Positions 1 to 5,183 of a stretch of DNA of 5,247 nucleotides are shown here, in pieces. The stretch's first letter is position 1. Each line of letters opens with the position of its first letter. The DNA lies in assembly GCA_030667645.1 (NCBI GenBank), contig DAOUVM010000208.1, forward strand, positions 1 to 5,247, written 5' to 3'. The stretch comes from Ardenticatenales bacterium. GTDB taxonomy: Bacteria; Chloroflexota; Anaerolineae; Promineifilales; UBA4811. Under the pieces are notes generated by a model. It had not been told where the DNA came from, searched no databases, and was given only the letters and a program-made list of their open reading frames with translations. A program made the position numbers and the translations under genes.

Positions 1-1
1 A

Positions 2-403
2 TTGGACACCGATCGCCCGGGTCCCCACTATACCGCTGATCTGCTGGCCCCGCTTCAAGAGAGACACGGGTTCGAAACCTCCTTCTGGTTTCTGGTGGGC
101 GAGGATTCACTGCGCGAGTTGAAGCACTGGTATCACCCAGAACGACTAGTGGGCGCCCTTCGCCTGGCAGTATACCCACGGCCCGGCCGGCCCGTTGATT
201 GGGTAGAACTGGAACGCATTGTTCCCGGAATCGCAGATAGGGTTGACTGGCTCGTGGGTCCGTCCTGTGAACTCGCGTCCAGCCTCATCCGTCAGCGCTA
301 CCGGCAAGGCCACCCGGTTGGCGAGGATGTCCCGACAGCCGTCCGCCGGTACATTGAGGACCACAAGCTCTACCGTCACCAGCCCCCACCCGCACCGCCC
401 TGA
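2..403 (+). CDS. nadD: Nicotinate-mononucleotide adenylyltransferase, 3' part (5' end outside window)
   Basis: NadD transfers AMP from ATP to nicotinate mononucleotide, giving deamido-NAD, in the cytoplasmic NAD pathway. The 133 visible residues match the C-terminal two thirds of the family. GPHYT (residues 7-11) matches the GPSYT segment. FLVGEDSLREL (30-40) is the conserved strand and helix (F-hydrophobic-G-x-D). Next come the conserved W43, then YPRPGRP near residue 58. The nucleotidyltransferase signature ISSTxIR appears near residue 93 as ASSLIR, with Leu in place of Thr. The end, VPTAVRRYIEDHKLYR, is the classic NadD C-terminus, followed by a proline-rich tail. Complete NadD is about 190-215 aa, so roughly 60-80 residues, including the N-terminal ATP-binding HxGH motif, lie left of the window. 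The TTG at position 2 is an internal Leu codon, not a start. The gene is convergent with the minus-strand operon. Family assignment is firm. Confidence 0.93.
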   Translation: MDTDRPGPHYTADLLAPLQERHGFETSFWFLVGEDSLRELKHWYHPERLVGALRLAVYPRPGRPVDWVELERIVPGIADRVDWLVGPSCELASSLIRQRYRQGHPVGEDVPTAVRRYIEDHKLYRHQPPPAPP

Positions 404-496
404 TCAATCAATCCATCGTCAAATCTGCGTCCGCCGATCAACCTGGTCAGACTCGTGGTTGCCCACCGCTCGGTCTGCATCCCGTTCAGCCTATCA

Positions 497-523
497 AGGC
501 GCCACCTCGAGTGGCAGTTGCCT
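497..523. other. Imperfect hairpin in the convergent nadD/zinc-ribbon gap
   Basis: GCCAC (501-505) pairs with GTGGC (511-515) around a CTCGA loop. An outer AGGC/GCCT pairing (497-500 with 520-523) extends the stem across a 4-nt bulge. It lies between two converging genes, where a bidirectional terminator would be expected, but neither strand has a T run after the stem. It could be a weak or factor-dependent stop, or chance. I see no gene or clear intrinsic terminator in the rest of 404-623. Confidence 0.25.
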
Positions 524-623
524 ACTAGAAGGGCACAGGTTCAGGATGAATTCTTGCTTTCTCTGACCGCCTGGGGGAAATGGAGGGTGAGACGGGTTCA
601 GCAAGACAAAAGGTTCAGATCAG

Positions 624-917
624 TCACCGGCCGCGCAGGCGAATGCGGGCCGTGCGGCAATGAGGGCACTCGTGCTCAGAGTAGTCTCGACCGCAAGTAC
701 GACACGTGCGCACCGGCAACTCGCGCTCATCATCCAGAGAAGCAGCCATGAGCACGATCTCTTGTCCCTCAAAATCACGCAGCCAGTCTGCCAGATTGCG
801 CTGGTTCACTGTGAGCTGGCCATCTGCTCCACGCTCCAGTTCCCCTCGGAGCACCTGCAGATCCATCTCAAAGGCGGATGATGCCAACTTTAGTATGCTC
901 GCTTTGCGCAAGGACAT
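624..917 (-). CDS. Small protein with C-terminal zinc ribbon, function unknown
   Basis: A 97-residue soluble protein I cannot assign to a named family. The N-terminal half (about 5-60) looks alpha/beta and is rich in Leu, Glu and Arg, with a segment LADWLRDFEGQEIVLM around 42-57. The C-terminus carries two cysteine pairs, CRTCG (C72, C75) and CPHC (C84, C87). This CxxCG...CxxC spacing is typical of a structural zinc ribbon, and a basic tail RIRLRGR follows. Such a tail could bind nucleic acid or a protein partner, which is inference. The ATG at 915-917 is supported by a GGGAGAG Shine-Dalgarno at 924-930. The gene starts 41 nt after the MFS gene and is the last of the minus-strand run. It also has its own promoter (947-974), so it can be made independently of the operon. 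The ordered cysteine pairs and strong start signals make a real gene likely. Confidence 0.78.
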   Translation of the reverse strand: MSLRKASILKLASSAFEMDLQVLRGELERGADGQLTVNQRNLADWLRDFEGQEIVLMAASLDDERELPVRTCRTCGRDYSEHECPHCRTARIRLRGR

Positions 918-946
918 ACGCTTCTCTCCCGATTCCGATCAACCCA

Positions 947-974
947 ATTATACCTGCGCTACCTGGATCGGCAA
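947..974 (-). promoter_or_regulatory. Sigma70-type promoter of the zinc-ribbon gene
   Basis: On the minus strand a perfect -10 TATAAT (947-952) lies 16 bp from a TTGCCG -35 (969-974, 4 of 6 consensus bases). The predicted start near 940 gives a leader of about 22 nt containing the GGGAGAG ribosome site. The -35 box lies inside the 3' end of the MFS gene, so the last gene may be uncoupled from operon read-through. Confidence 0.6.
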
Positions 975-2173
975 ACGTCCGGTGAGGATGACGGTATCAC
1001 CCAGAGGGCACAAAGCCCTCCGACTGCGAATAGACCGGCCGCCACCACAAAGATCGCCCGCAGTCCCCACCACACGGCGATGCTGGCCCCGAGCATGGGG
1101 GCTAGTGCGTTTGCTCCTGCGACGATGGTAGTGTTGATCCCGTACACAGCACCCTGCCGCCCCTCTGGGACCCGAGTTGCGAGTAGAGCAGCGATTGAAG
1201 CCAATGCGCCGGCCATAATAAAACCAACAGCTACCTGGAGCACACCCAGTTGGACCGGAGTGACGACGAGAGCCAGCGGCAGATACAAGAGCGCCATGCC
1301 AAAGGTGCACAGCACCAGTACCTTGCGATGGCCGAACCTGTCAGACGCGCGACCGAGGAACACCGAGCCGGCCGCGGCCGCCAAAGCGCCCGAGCCAGAA
1401 ACCACGCCTGTGATCGTGGCCAACCGATCCGAGTTTGCCACCAGTTGCTGCACAAACAGCGGAAGCATCGGCTGCATGACCCGAGTGCCCAGGCGGTTCA
1501 GCATTCGAATCAGAAACACGCCCCACAAAACCGGAGAGCGCAACACTATCAGCAACCCGTCCCTCAAGCGTCCACCCTGCCGGCCAACCGGGCTACCCGG
1601 CCGGCCAGATTCCTCACGTACCAGGTGATGGACCGCCAGTCCGGCCAACAGCAGACAGCCGCTGGTGGTCCAAAAGGCAGCCTGATAGCCCAGGTGATCC
1701 GAAATGACCCCTCCCGCCAGCGGCCCGAACGAGGCCCCCAGAAAGATGCCGGTCTGCAGGATCCCCAATGAAGAGCCAGAGCTCTCCCGAGGAGTGGTAG
1801 AGGCAACCAGGGCAGTGGCGGCCGGAACCGTGCCGGTCAGGAATCCCTGCAGAATGCGGAGCGCCAGAAGCTGATAGACATTCTGCACCAGTCCCATTAG
1901 GATGAACACCAGCGCTCCCCCAAACATCGCCCGCTCCACCATGAGCTTCCGGCTGTAGCGGTCAGCCAGCGTCCCCCAGATGGGGGCAATGGCCGCCATC
2001 GAGACCGCTTGCGCGGCAAAGAGCCGGCCGGTCCAGAGCTTGACCTGATCCGGATCCGTGATCCCCAACTCTTGCACAAAGTAGGGCAGGAACGGCATGA
2101 TGACGGTAAAGCCGGCGACCGCGATGAACTCTGCGGCGGTGAGGATGTAAAGCGTGCGACGCCAGGCAGGCAC
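959..2173 (-). CDS. MFS drug-efflux-type transporter (DHA1-like, resembles MdtG)
   Basis: A 404-residue inner-membrane protein with the 12-helix layout of the major facilitator superfamily, probably a proton-driven exporter. The loop 2-3 motif A is GTLADRYSRK (67-76), with a second-half counterpart GRASDRFGHRK (273-283). The motif B region is RILQGFLTG (106-114). Motif C, typical of antiporters, is GIFLGASFGPLAGG (142-155). A charged central loop (about 185-204, rich in Arg and Gly) separates the two six-helix halves. The N-terminal half (PFLPYFVQELGI, WGTLADR, ATALVAS) resembles the MdtG branch, which in E. coli is linked to fosfomycin resistance when overproduced. Substrate cannot be read from sequence. 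The start is GTG at 2171-2173 and shares its G with the TAG stop of rnz (TAGTG). No strong Shine-Dalgarno is visible, so translation probably depends on coupling. Length is normal and no damage is seen. Confidence 0.95.
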   Translation of the reverse strand: MPAWRRTLYILTAAEFIAVAGFTVIMPFLPYFVQELGITDPDQVKLWTGRLFAAQAVSMAAIAPIWGTLADRYSRKLMVERAMFGGALVFILMGLVQNVYQLLALRILQGFLTGTVPAATALVASTTPRESSGSSLGILQTGIFLGASFGPLAGGVISDHLGYQAAFWTTSGCLLLAGLAVHHLVREESGRPGSPVGRQGGRLRDGLLIVLRSPVLWGVFLIRMLNRLGTRVMQPMLPLFVQQLVANSDRLATITGVVSGSGALAAAAGSVFLGRASDRFGHRKVLVLCTFGMALLYLPLALVVTPVQLGVLQVAVGFIMAGALASIAALLATRVPEGRQGAVYGINTTIVAGANALAPMLGASIAVWWGLRAIFVVAAGLFAVGGLCALWVIPSSSPDVCRSR

Positions 2174-3093
2174 TAGGTCAACTTTCGAGTCTGGTACATC
2201 TCCAGATCACGGGCGACCACAGTATTGGGAAAGATAGCCCGAGCTTCGGCCAGCACTTCCTTTTCCCGGTAGCGACGAGAGATGTGTGTGAGGATCAATT
2301 GGCGCACTCCGGTCTCGGCCGCCAGCCGTGCGGCGCGGGCCGCGGTGAGATGCCCAAACCGGCGCGCCAGATCGGCCTCGTGTTCCAGGTAAGTCGCTTC
2401 GCTCACCAACGTATCCGCCTCCGCAACGATTCGGTGCAGGTTGTCGGTGCGGGCACAGTCCCCAATGTGAACCAGCTTGGCGCCGCGCAAAGCCGGGCCT
2501 AGCACGTCGCCAGGGTGGATAACGCTCCCATCTGCCAGGGTGATGGAGCGGCCCAATACGAGGTCACGCCGTTCCGGCCCGGCCGGCACGCCAAGCGCTT
2601 TGGCTTTTTCGACGAGGAATGGACGGCGCGGTTTCTCCTCAAAACAAAAGCCAAAACAACCCGGCCCGCGGTGGTGGACCGTAAAGGCGCTCAACTGGAA
2701 CTCGTCGTCCTCTATGAGCACCCCGGGTGATATCTCAACAAGCTCAATGTCGACTTCGGAAGGCGCTCCTCGCAGGACCACGCCGTGCAAGAGGTCCCCG
2801 ATCCGCTCTAGCGCCCACCGGCCGCCCCAGATCTCCAGTCTCTTCATCGCCTCCCAGCGACTCAGAGTGGAGATCAATCCTCCCAGACCCAGGATATGAT
2901 CCAGGTGGCCGTGGGTGATCAGGATTCGGTCCAGCCGTTTAAAGCCGATGCCACTGCGCAAGATCTGGCGTTGAGTTCCCTCACCGCAGTCGATCATGAA
3001 ACGGGATTCACGGTGCAGGACGATATGGGCCGGAAGCCCCCGGTGGGCCGAGGGGGCTGAAGCGGACGTGCCAAGGAACAGGATCTCAAACAT
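2173..3093 (-). CDS. rnz: Ribonuclease Z (tRNA 3' processing endonuclease)
   Basis: RNase Z cuts precursor tRNAs 3' of the discriminator base, leaving a 3'-OH for CCA addition. It is a metallo-beta-lactamase-fold, two-zinc enzyme of the cytoplasm. The 306-residue product has the whole family set: FLGTSASAPS (6-15), IDCGEGTQRQ (34-43), zinc motif THGHLDH (H61, H63, D65, H66), a ligand His near H141, D212 in GDCART, and H270 in ILTHISRRY. The flexible-arm region that grips the tRNA elbow is present (about 150-205, with GVPAGP and DGSVIHPGDVLGP). The HST loop is HLT (H248) and the HEAT motif reads SEAT (S231, E232 kept). The ATG at 3091-3093 is preferred over an in-frame TTG at 3100-3102. The family begins just before FLGT, and AAGGGGG (3103-3109) sits 9 nt before the ATG but directly against the TTG. 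The gene overlaps the rtcA end by 8 nt and the transporter start by one. Confidence 0.96.
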   Translation of the reverse strand: MFEILFLGTSASAPSAHRGLPAHIVLHRESRFMIDCGEGTQRQILRSGIGFKRLDRILITHGHLDHILGLGGLISTLSRWEAMKRLEIWGGRWALERIGDLLHGVVLRGAPSEVDIELVEISPGVLIEDDEFQLSAFTVHHRGPGCFGFCFEEKPRRPFLVEKAKALGVPAGPERRDLVLGRSITLADGSVIHPGDVLGPALRGAKLVHIGDCARTDNLHRIVAEADTLVSEATYLEHEADLARRFGHLTAARAARLAAETGVRQLILTHISRRYREKEVLAEARAIFPNTVVARDLEMYQTRKLT

Positions 3094-4189
3094 GATGTCC
3101 AACCCCCTTGATGATTATCATTCCGCCCAGACGGGACGCTGGTGTGGGGCCACCGCCGGCATCCTCACTCTCAATCCGAATGTCAGTTTCCAGGAATTGC
3201 CGGACGACGTGGATATTGGTGATCGTGTGCTGTGTGATCCGGCTGGTGGCCAGGATAGAGTCGCCGGCCGCTAGCGCCAGCGGCAGAATGAGCTGGTCAG
3301 TCAGATAGGTGTCCACGACTGCGCCGGTCGCGGCGTGGTGGTCAAGCAAGGCCGAGCACGCCTCTTCCGCCACCATCTCGGCCGGTCTGCCCCGCCGGCC
3401 AAGCGCCGAGAAACCGGCCGCCCCGTTGGAATACTCGGCAACCAGAAAGATGCCGGCGCCGGCTGCCGGGCCCCGCTCTCGCAACGACTGCACGTGGCTG
3501 GCAATGCCCGCTTTGTGCAACACGTTCCGGGCTCGGTCTGCCATTCGCTGGGCGATATGCGATGGCAGGTTAGTGACGGCGGCCACCCCGGCCACTCCTG
3601 CCGGGGGCAGTTCTCCGCGCTCGACCCACTCCAGGCCGGTCAACTGGCGGACGGGCTGGACCGTCAAGCTGAACTCGCCGCCTCCCACTGGGTACCATCC
3701 CCAGGTGTTGAGTTCTGCCTCTGCTCGCAGCCCGCTCTTTGCTGCGGCCGGCAGAAAAACATCGCGCAAATAGTGAAAGGGCGGGCTCCAGGGCACCTGG
3801 GTCCCCCCCCGCAATACGACCTGTGAGGCGCAATCGGCAAACGCCAGCGGAAGCAATACCGCCTGAGCCACAAGCGTGGTTGCGCCGGCGCTGCCGGCGC
3901 GGGCAGCGTCACGCACATCGAAATGATAGTCGCCCCCCACCGGAGATCTGCTCGGCCGGAAGACAAGCCGCGTGCTGTTGAGTTCATCACCCTGCACCTC
4001 TGCAGCGCAAATCTCCGCCACGGCTCGCACAGCGGTGAGATGCTGCGGCCGCAGGCCTGGATTCTTGCGGCCGGCGCGGATCTTGATGATTTCCAGAGAA
4101 CGGCCGGTCAGCGCCGCCAGCGCAAGTGCGGAGCGCACTATCTGCCCTCCCCCCTCGCCAAAAGCGCCGTCAATCCGAATCGATTTCAT
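3086..4189 (-). CDS. rtcA: RNA 3'-terminal phosphate cyclase
   Basis: RtcA uses ATP to turn RNA 3'-phosphates into 2',3'-cyclic phosphates through a covalent enzyme-AMP intermediate. It is linked to RNA repair. The 367-residue product shows the family blocks: DGAFGEGGGQIVRSAL (7-22), RAGRKNPGLRPQHLTAV (38-54), GGDYHFDV (85-92), GGTQVPWSPP (128-137), WYPVGGGE (165-172), and TDQLILPLALA (about 297-307). H321 in ITQHTITNIHVV aligns with the nucleophilic His309 of E. coli RtcA (CHLLTNIAVV), so the enzyme should be active. It is about 25-30 residues longer than E. coli RtcA. One addition is an insert, RDAARA, between DYHFDV and GSAG (about 93-98). The other is a Gly-rich C-terminal tail ending GVGHHV. 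The ATG at 4187-4189 has GGAG close upstream. The gene begins 36 nt after the membrane-protein gene, and its 3' end overlaps rnz by 8 nt. No RtcB ligase or sigma54 regulator RtcR is in the window. Confidence 0.96.
   Translation of the reverse strand: MKSIRIDGAFGEGGGQIVRSALALAALTGRSLEIIKIRAGRKNPGLRPQHLTAVRAVAEICAAEVQGDELNSTRLVFRPSRSPVGGDYHFDVRDAARAGSAGATTLVAQAVLLPLAFADCASQVVLRGGTQVPWSPPFHYLRDVFLPAAAKSGLRAEAELNTWGWYPVGGGEFSLTVQPVRQLTGLEWVERGELPPAGVAGVAAVTNLPSHIAQRMADRARNVLHKAGIASHVQSLRERGPAAGAGIFLVAEYSNGAAGFSALGRRGRPAEMVAEEACSALLDHHAATGAVVDTYLTDQLILPLALAAGDSILATSRITQHTITNIHVVRQFLETDIRIESEDAGGGPTPASRLGGMIIIKGVGHHV
3103..3109 (-). promoter_or_regulatory. Ribosome binding site that fixes the rnz start
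   Basis: AAGGGGG on the minus strand, inside the last codons of rtcA. It is 9 nt from the ATG at 3091-3093 and 0 nt from the alternative TTG at 3100-3102. This favours the ATG and a 306-residue RNase Z. Confidence 0.7.
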
Positions 4190-4225
4190 CTTCTCCGCGG
4201 CTCGAATCGCCCTGCAATCAGAGCT

Positions 4226-4723
4226 CTACTCACCAGCCACTATCTCCTCTTCCTCTTTGGGTCCGGTCGGCGGCTTGAGCATGTTCCTCATGCCCGGCAA
4301 GATGAAAGCCAATCCGATTCCGCCAAAGATCAGACCGAAAACGGCCGCCATCAGAGTCTCACGCGCTTCCAGGAGCATGCCGCCCGCGGCACAGCCGGCG
4401 ACAAAGAACACGCCGCCAAACACGATCTTTATCATTTCGGGTTTGGCGAACGACTCTCTGATCCGATCCCAGAAAAAGAACGTCACACAGAATACCACCG
4501 CCAGTTCCAGCAACTGAAACGGTAAGAGCCGTGGCGTCTGCAGCCCCAGAAATAGCGGGGCGCAGCCAAACCCCAACGCCCAAATCATCAATCCTACGTT
4601 CATCCCACAGCCGCGAGTTTCGGCCGGCCGCATTCGCCACCCGCGCATCACCACGCCGAGCACCCCGCCTCCCAGGATGTGAAAGAGAGAAAGAAAAGCC
4701 AACAAGATGAGCGGGCTATCCAT
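4226..4723 (-). CDS. Membrane protein with about five helices, function unknown
   Basis: A 165-residue hydrophobic protein, not recognised as a named family. Likely membrane segments by eye are 5-26, 41-61, 66-85, 99-118 and 123-143. Between helices 3 and 4 is a charged loop, DRIRESFAKPEMIK (86-99). The C-terminus is soluble and acidic (KEEEE near 156-160). Cys residues occur in or near helices 2, 3 and 4 (C39, C54, C79, C111) without a metal-binding pattern. The minus-strand frame stays open upstream to about 5128, but the upstream residues are Arg- and Ser-rich, unlike the body. The ATG at 4721-4723 has AAAGG six bases ahead, so I take that start. It is the first gene of the run and lies 36 nt before rtcA. 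A role beside the RNA enzymes cannot be inferred from sequence. It may simply be a housekeeping gene sharing their promoter. Confidence 0.82.
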   Translation of the reverse strand: MDSPLILLAFLSLFHILGGGVLGVVMRGWRMRPAETRGCGMNVGLMIWALGFGCAPLFLGLQTPRLLPFQLLELAVVFCVTFFFWDRIRESFAKPEMIKIVFGGVFFVAGCAAGGMLLEARETLMAAVFGLIFGGIGLAFILPGMRNMLKPPTGPKEEEEIVAGE

Positions 4724-4848
4724 CAGGCGCCTTTCGCGACCGCAATCGATCCCTGCCTGGGAGCGATGGGCATAGAGTAGCGCCCCTCCATCGCCGTGAC
4801 CCGATCGGGCGTTCGAGTCCATCGAGCACAGCCTGTTTGACTGGTCAT
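4723..4848 (-). CDS. Possible short leader ORF overlapping the membrane-protein start
   Basis: An open frame of 41 codons from ATG 4846-4848, or longer from in-frame ATGs at 4858-4860 and 4927-4929. Its TGA stop overlaps the downstream ATG as TGATG, an arrangement typical of translational coupling. The peptide is basic and of low complexity, with no recognisable domain. Ribosome sites are weak for every candidate start (only GAGACAAGAA before 4848). Its position in the predicted operon leader is the main argument for it. It may be chance, since two frames are open here. Confidence 0.2.
   Translation of the reverse strand: MTSQTGCARWTRTPDRVTAMEGRYSMPIAPRQGSIAVAKGA
4730..4734 (-). promoter_or_regulatory. 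Ribosome binding site of the membrane-protein gene
   Basis: AAAGG on the minus strand, six bases before ATG 4721-4723. It decides that start against the longer open frame reaching upstream to about 5128. Confidence 0.55.
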
Positions 4849-4943
4849 TTCTTGTCTCATATGCAGAACGCCGGCTGCTGTCCTTGAGGTGGCAAGTGGC
4901 GATCCTGCGCCGGTTCCGATCGCGGCCATTTGTATTCACTGGC

Positions 4944-4975
4944 AAAAAACGGCGCGGTCGTCCAACTGACCGCGC
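4944..4975 (-). terminator. Terminator-like hairpin at the operon leader's 5' end
   Basis: On the minus strand GCGCGGTC (4968-4975) pairs perfectly with GACCGCGC (4952-4959) around an 8-nt loop. CG and then six T's (4944-4949) follow. This is the form of a Rho-independent terminator in the direction of the operon. Its first base is 8 bp from the -10 box of the promoter at 4983-5011, so it coincides with the predicted +1. It may end a transcript entering from the right, cap the operon mRNA with a 5' stem, or release a very short RNA. Confidence 0.7.
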
Positions 4976-4982
4976 AGGGACC

Positions 4983-5011
4983 ATTATACCGGAGAGATAG
5001 GAGCCTGCCAA
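4983..5011 (-). promoter_or_regulatory. Strong sigma70-type promoter, likely driving the rtcA-rnz operon
   Basis: Minus-strand TTGGCA (5006-5011, 5 of 6 consensus) and TATAAT (4983-4988, 6 of 6) are separated by 17 bp, the optimal spacing. The predicted start is near 4975, giving a leader of about 250 nt to the membrane-protein ATG. Paired TGTCCGAA units lie upstream of the -35 (5028-5047). No sigma54-type GG-N10-GC box was recognised, unlike the RtcR-controlled rtc promoter of E. coli. Confidence 0.65.
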
Positions 5012-5027
5012 CAGCGCTATCCTGGCC

Positions 5028-5047
5028 TTCGGACAAGAGTTCGGACA
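5028..5047 (+). repeat. Left arm of 20-bp inverted repeat, two TTCGGACA units
   Basis: TTCGGACA occurs twice here at 12-bp spacing (5028-5035 and 5040-5047). The 20-base block matches the reverse complement of 5164-5183 at 18 of 20 positions. It lies about 17 bp upstream of the operon -35 box. It could be an operator or the end of a small mobile element. Confidence 0.6.
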
Positions 5048-5078
5048 CAGCCGGTTCCTCCGACCACTTAGAGGTATA

Positions 5079-5122
5079 GGGGGGTGTGTGCAGGGCGCGA
5101 TGCGCCCCTGCACACACCCCCC
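5079..5122. repeat. Long GC-rich palindrome (20-bp stem, 3-nt loop)
   Basis: Six G's, TGTGTG, CAGGG and CGC (5079-5098) pair with their complement (5102-5122), with one bulged C (5105) and a GAT loop. No T run follows on either strand, so it is not a standard terminator. The form recalls repetitive extragenic palindromes scattered between genes. Whether other copies exist cannot be seen from one window. Confidence 0.7.
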
Positions 5123-5163
5123 GCCCACCGTTCTTTGGCGGCTAGTAGGCGGGGAATGGCGAT

Positions 5164-5183
5164 TGTCCGAACTCCTGTCTGAA
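5164..5183 (-). repeat. Right arm of 20-bp inverted repeat
   Basis: TGTCCGAA (5164-5171) and TGTCTGAA (5176-5183), 12 bp apart, mirror the arm at 5028-5047 with two mismatches in 20. The two arms enclose 116 bp centred roughly on the 5079-5122 palindrome. Confidence 0.6.

Noticed and set aside
67..82. GGGTTCGAAACCTCC resembling a tRNA T-loop
   Set aside because: It lies inside the nadD reading frame, and no acceptor, D or anticodon stem can be built around it.
484..618. Four copies of GTTCAG (484, 539, 596, 613) in the gap after nadD
   Set aside because: The 6-base unit is short, spacing is irregular (55, 57, 17) and flanks differ, so it is not a CRISPR or tandem repeat. Chance cannot be excluded.
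455..751. 98-codon plus-strand ORF across the convergent gap
   Set aside because: It overlaps the zinc-ribbon gene on the opposite strand, has no domain and no ribosome site.
1080..1628. 182-codon plus-strand ORF antisense to the transporter gene
   Set aside because: It lies fully opposite a well-supported MFS gene and shows no domain. It looks like a GC-rich shadow frame, as do the other plus-strand frames across rnz and rtcA.
3100..3102. TTG as the start of RNase Z (309 aa)
   Set aside because: It abuts the Shine-Dalgarno with no spacing and adds residues before the usual family N-terminus. The ATG at 3091-3093 fits better.
4724..5128. Upstream extension giving a 300-residue membrane protein
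   Set aside because: The added 135 residues are Arg/Ser/Pro-rich with no domain, run through the promoter and terminator hairpin and into the palindrome, and lack a good ribosome site. The ATG at 4723 has one.
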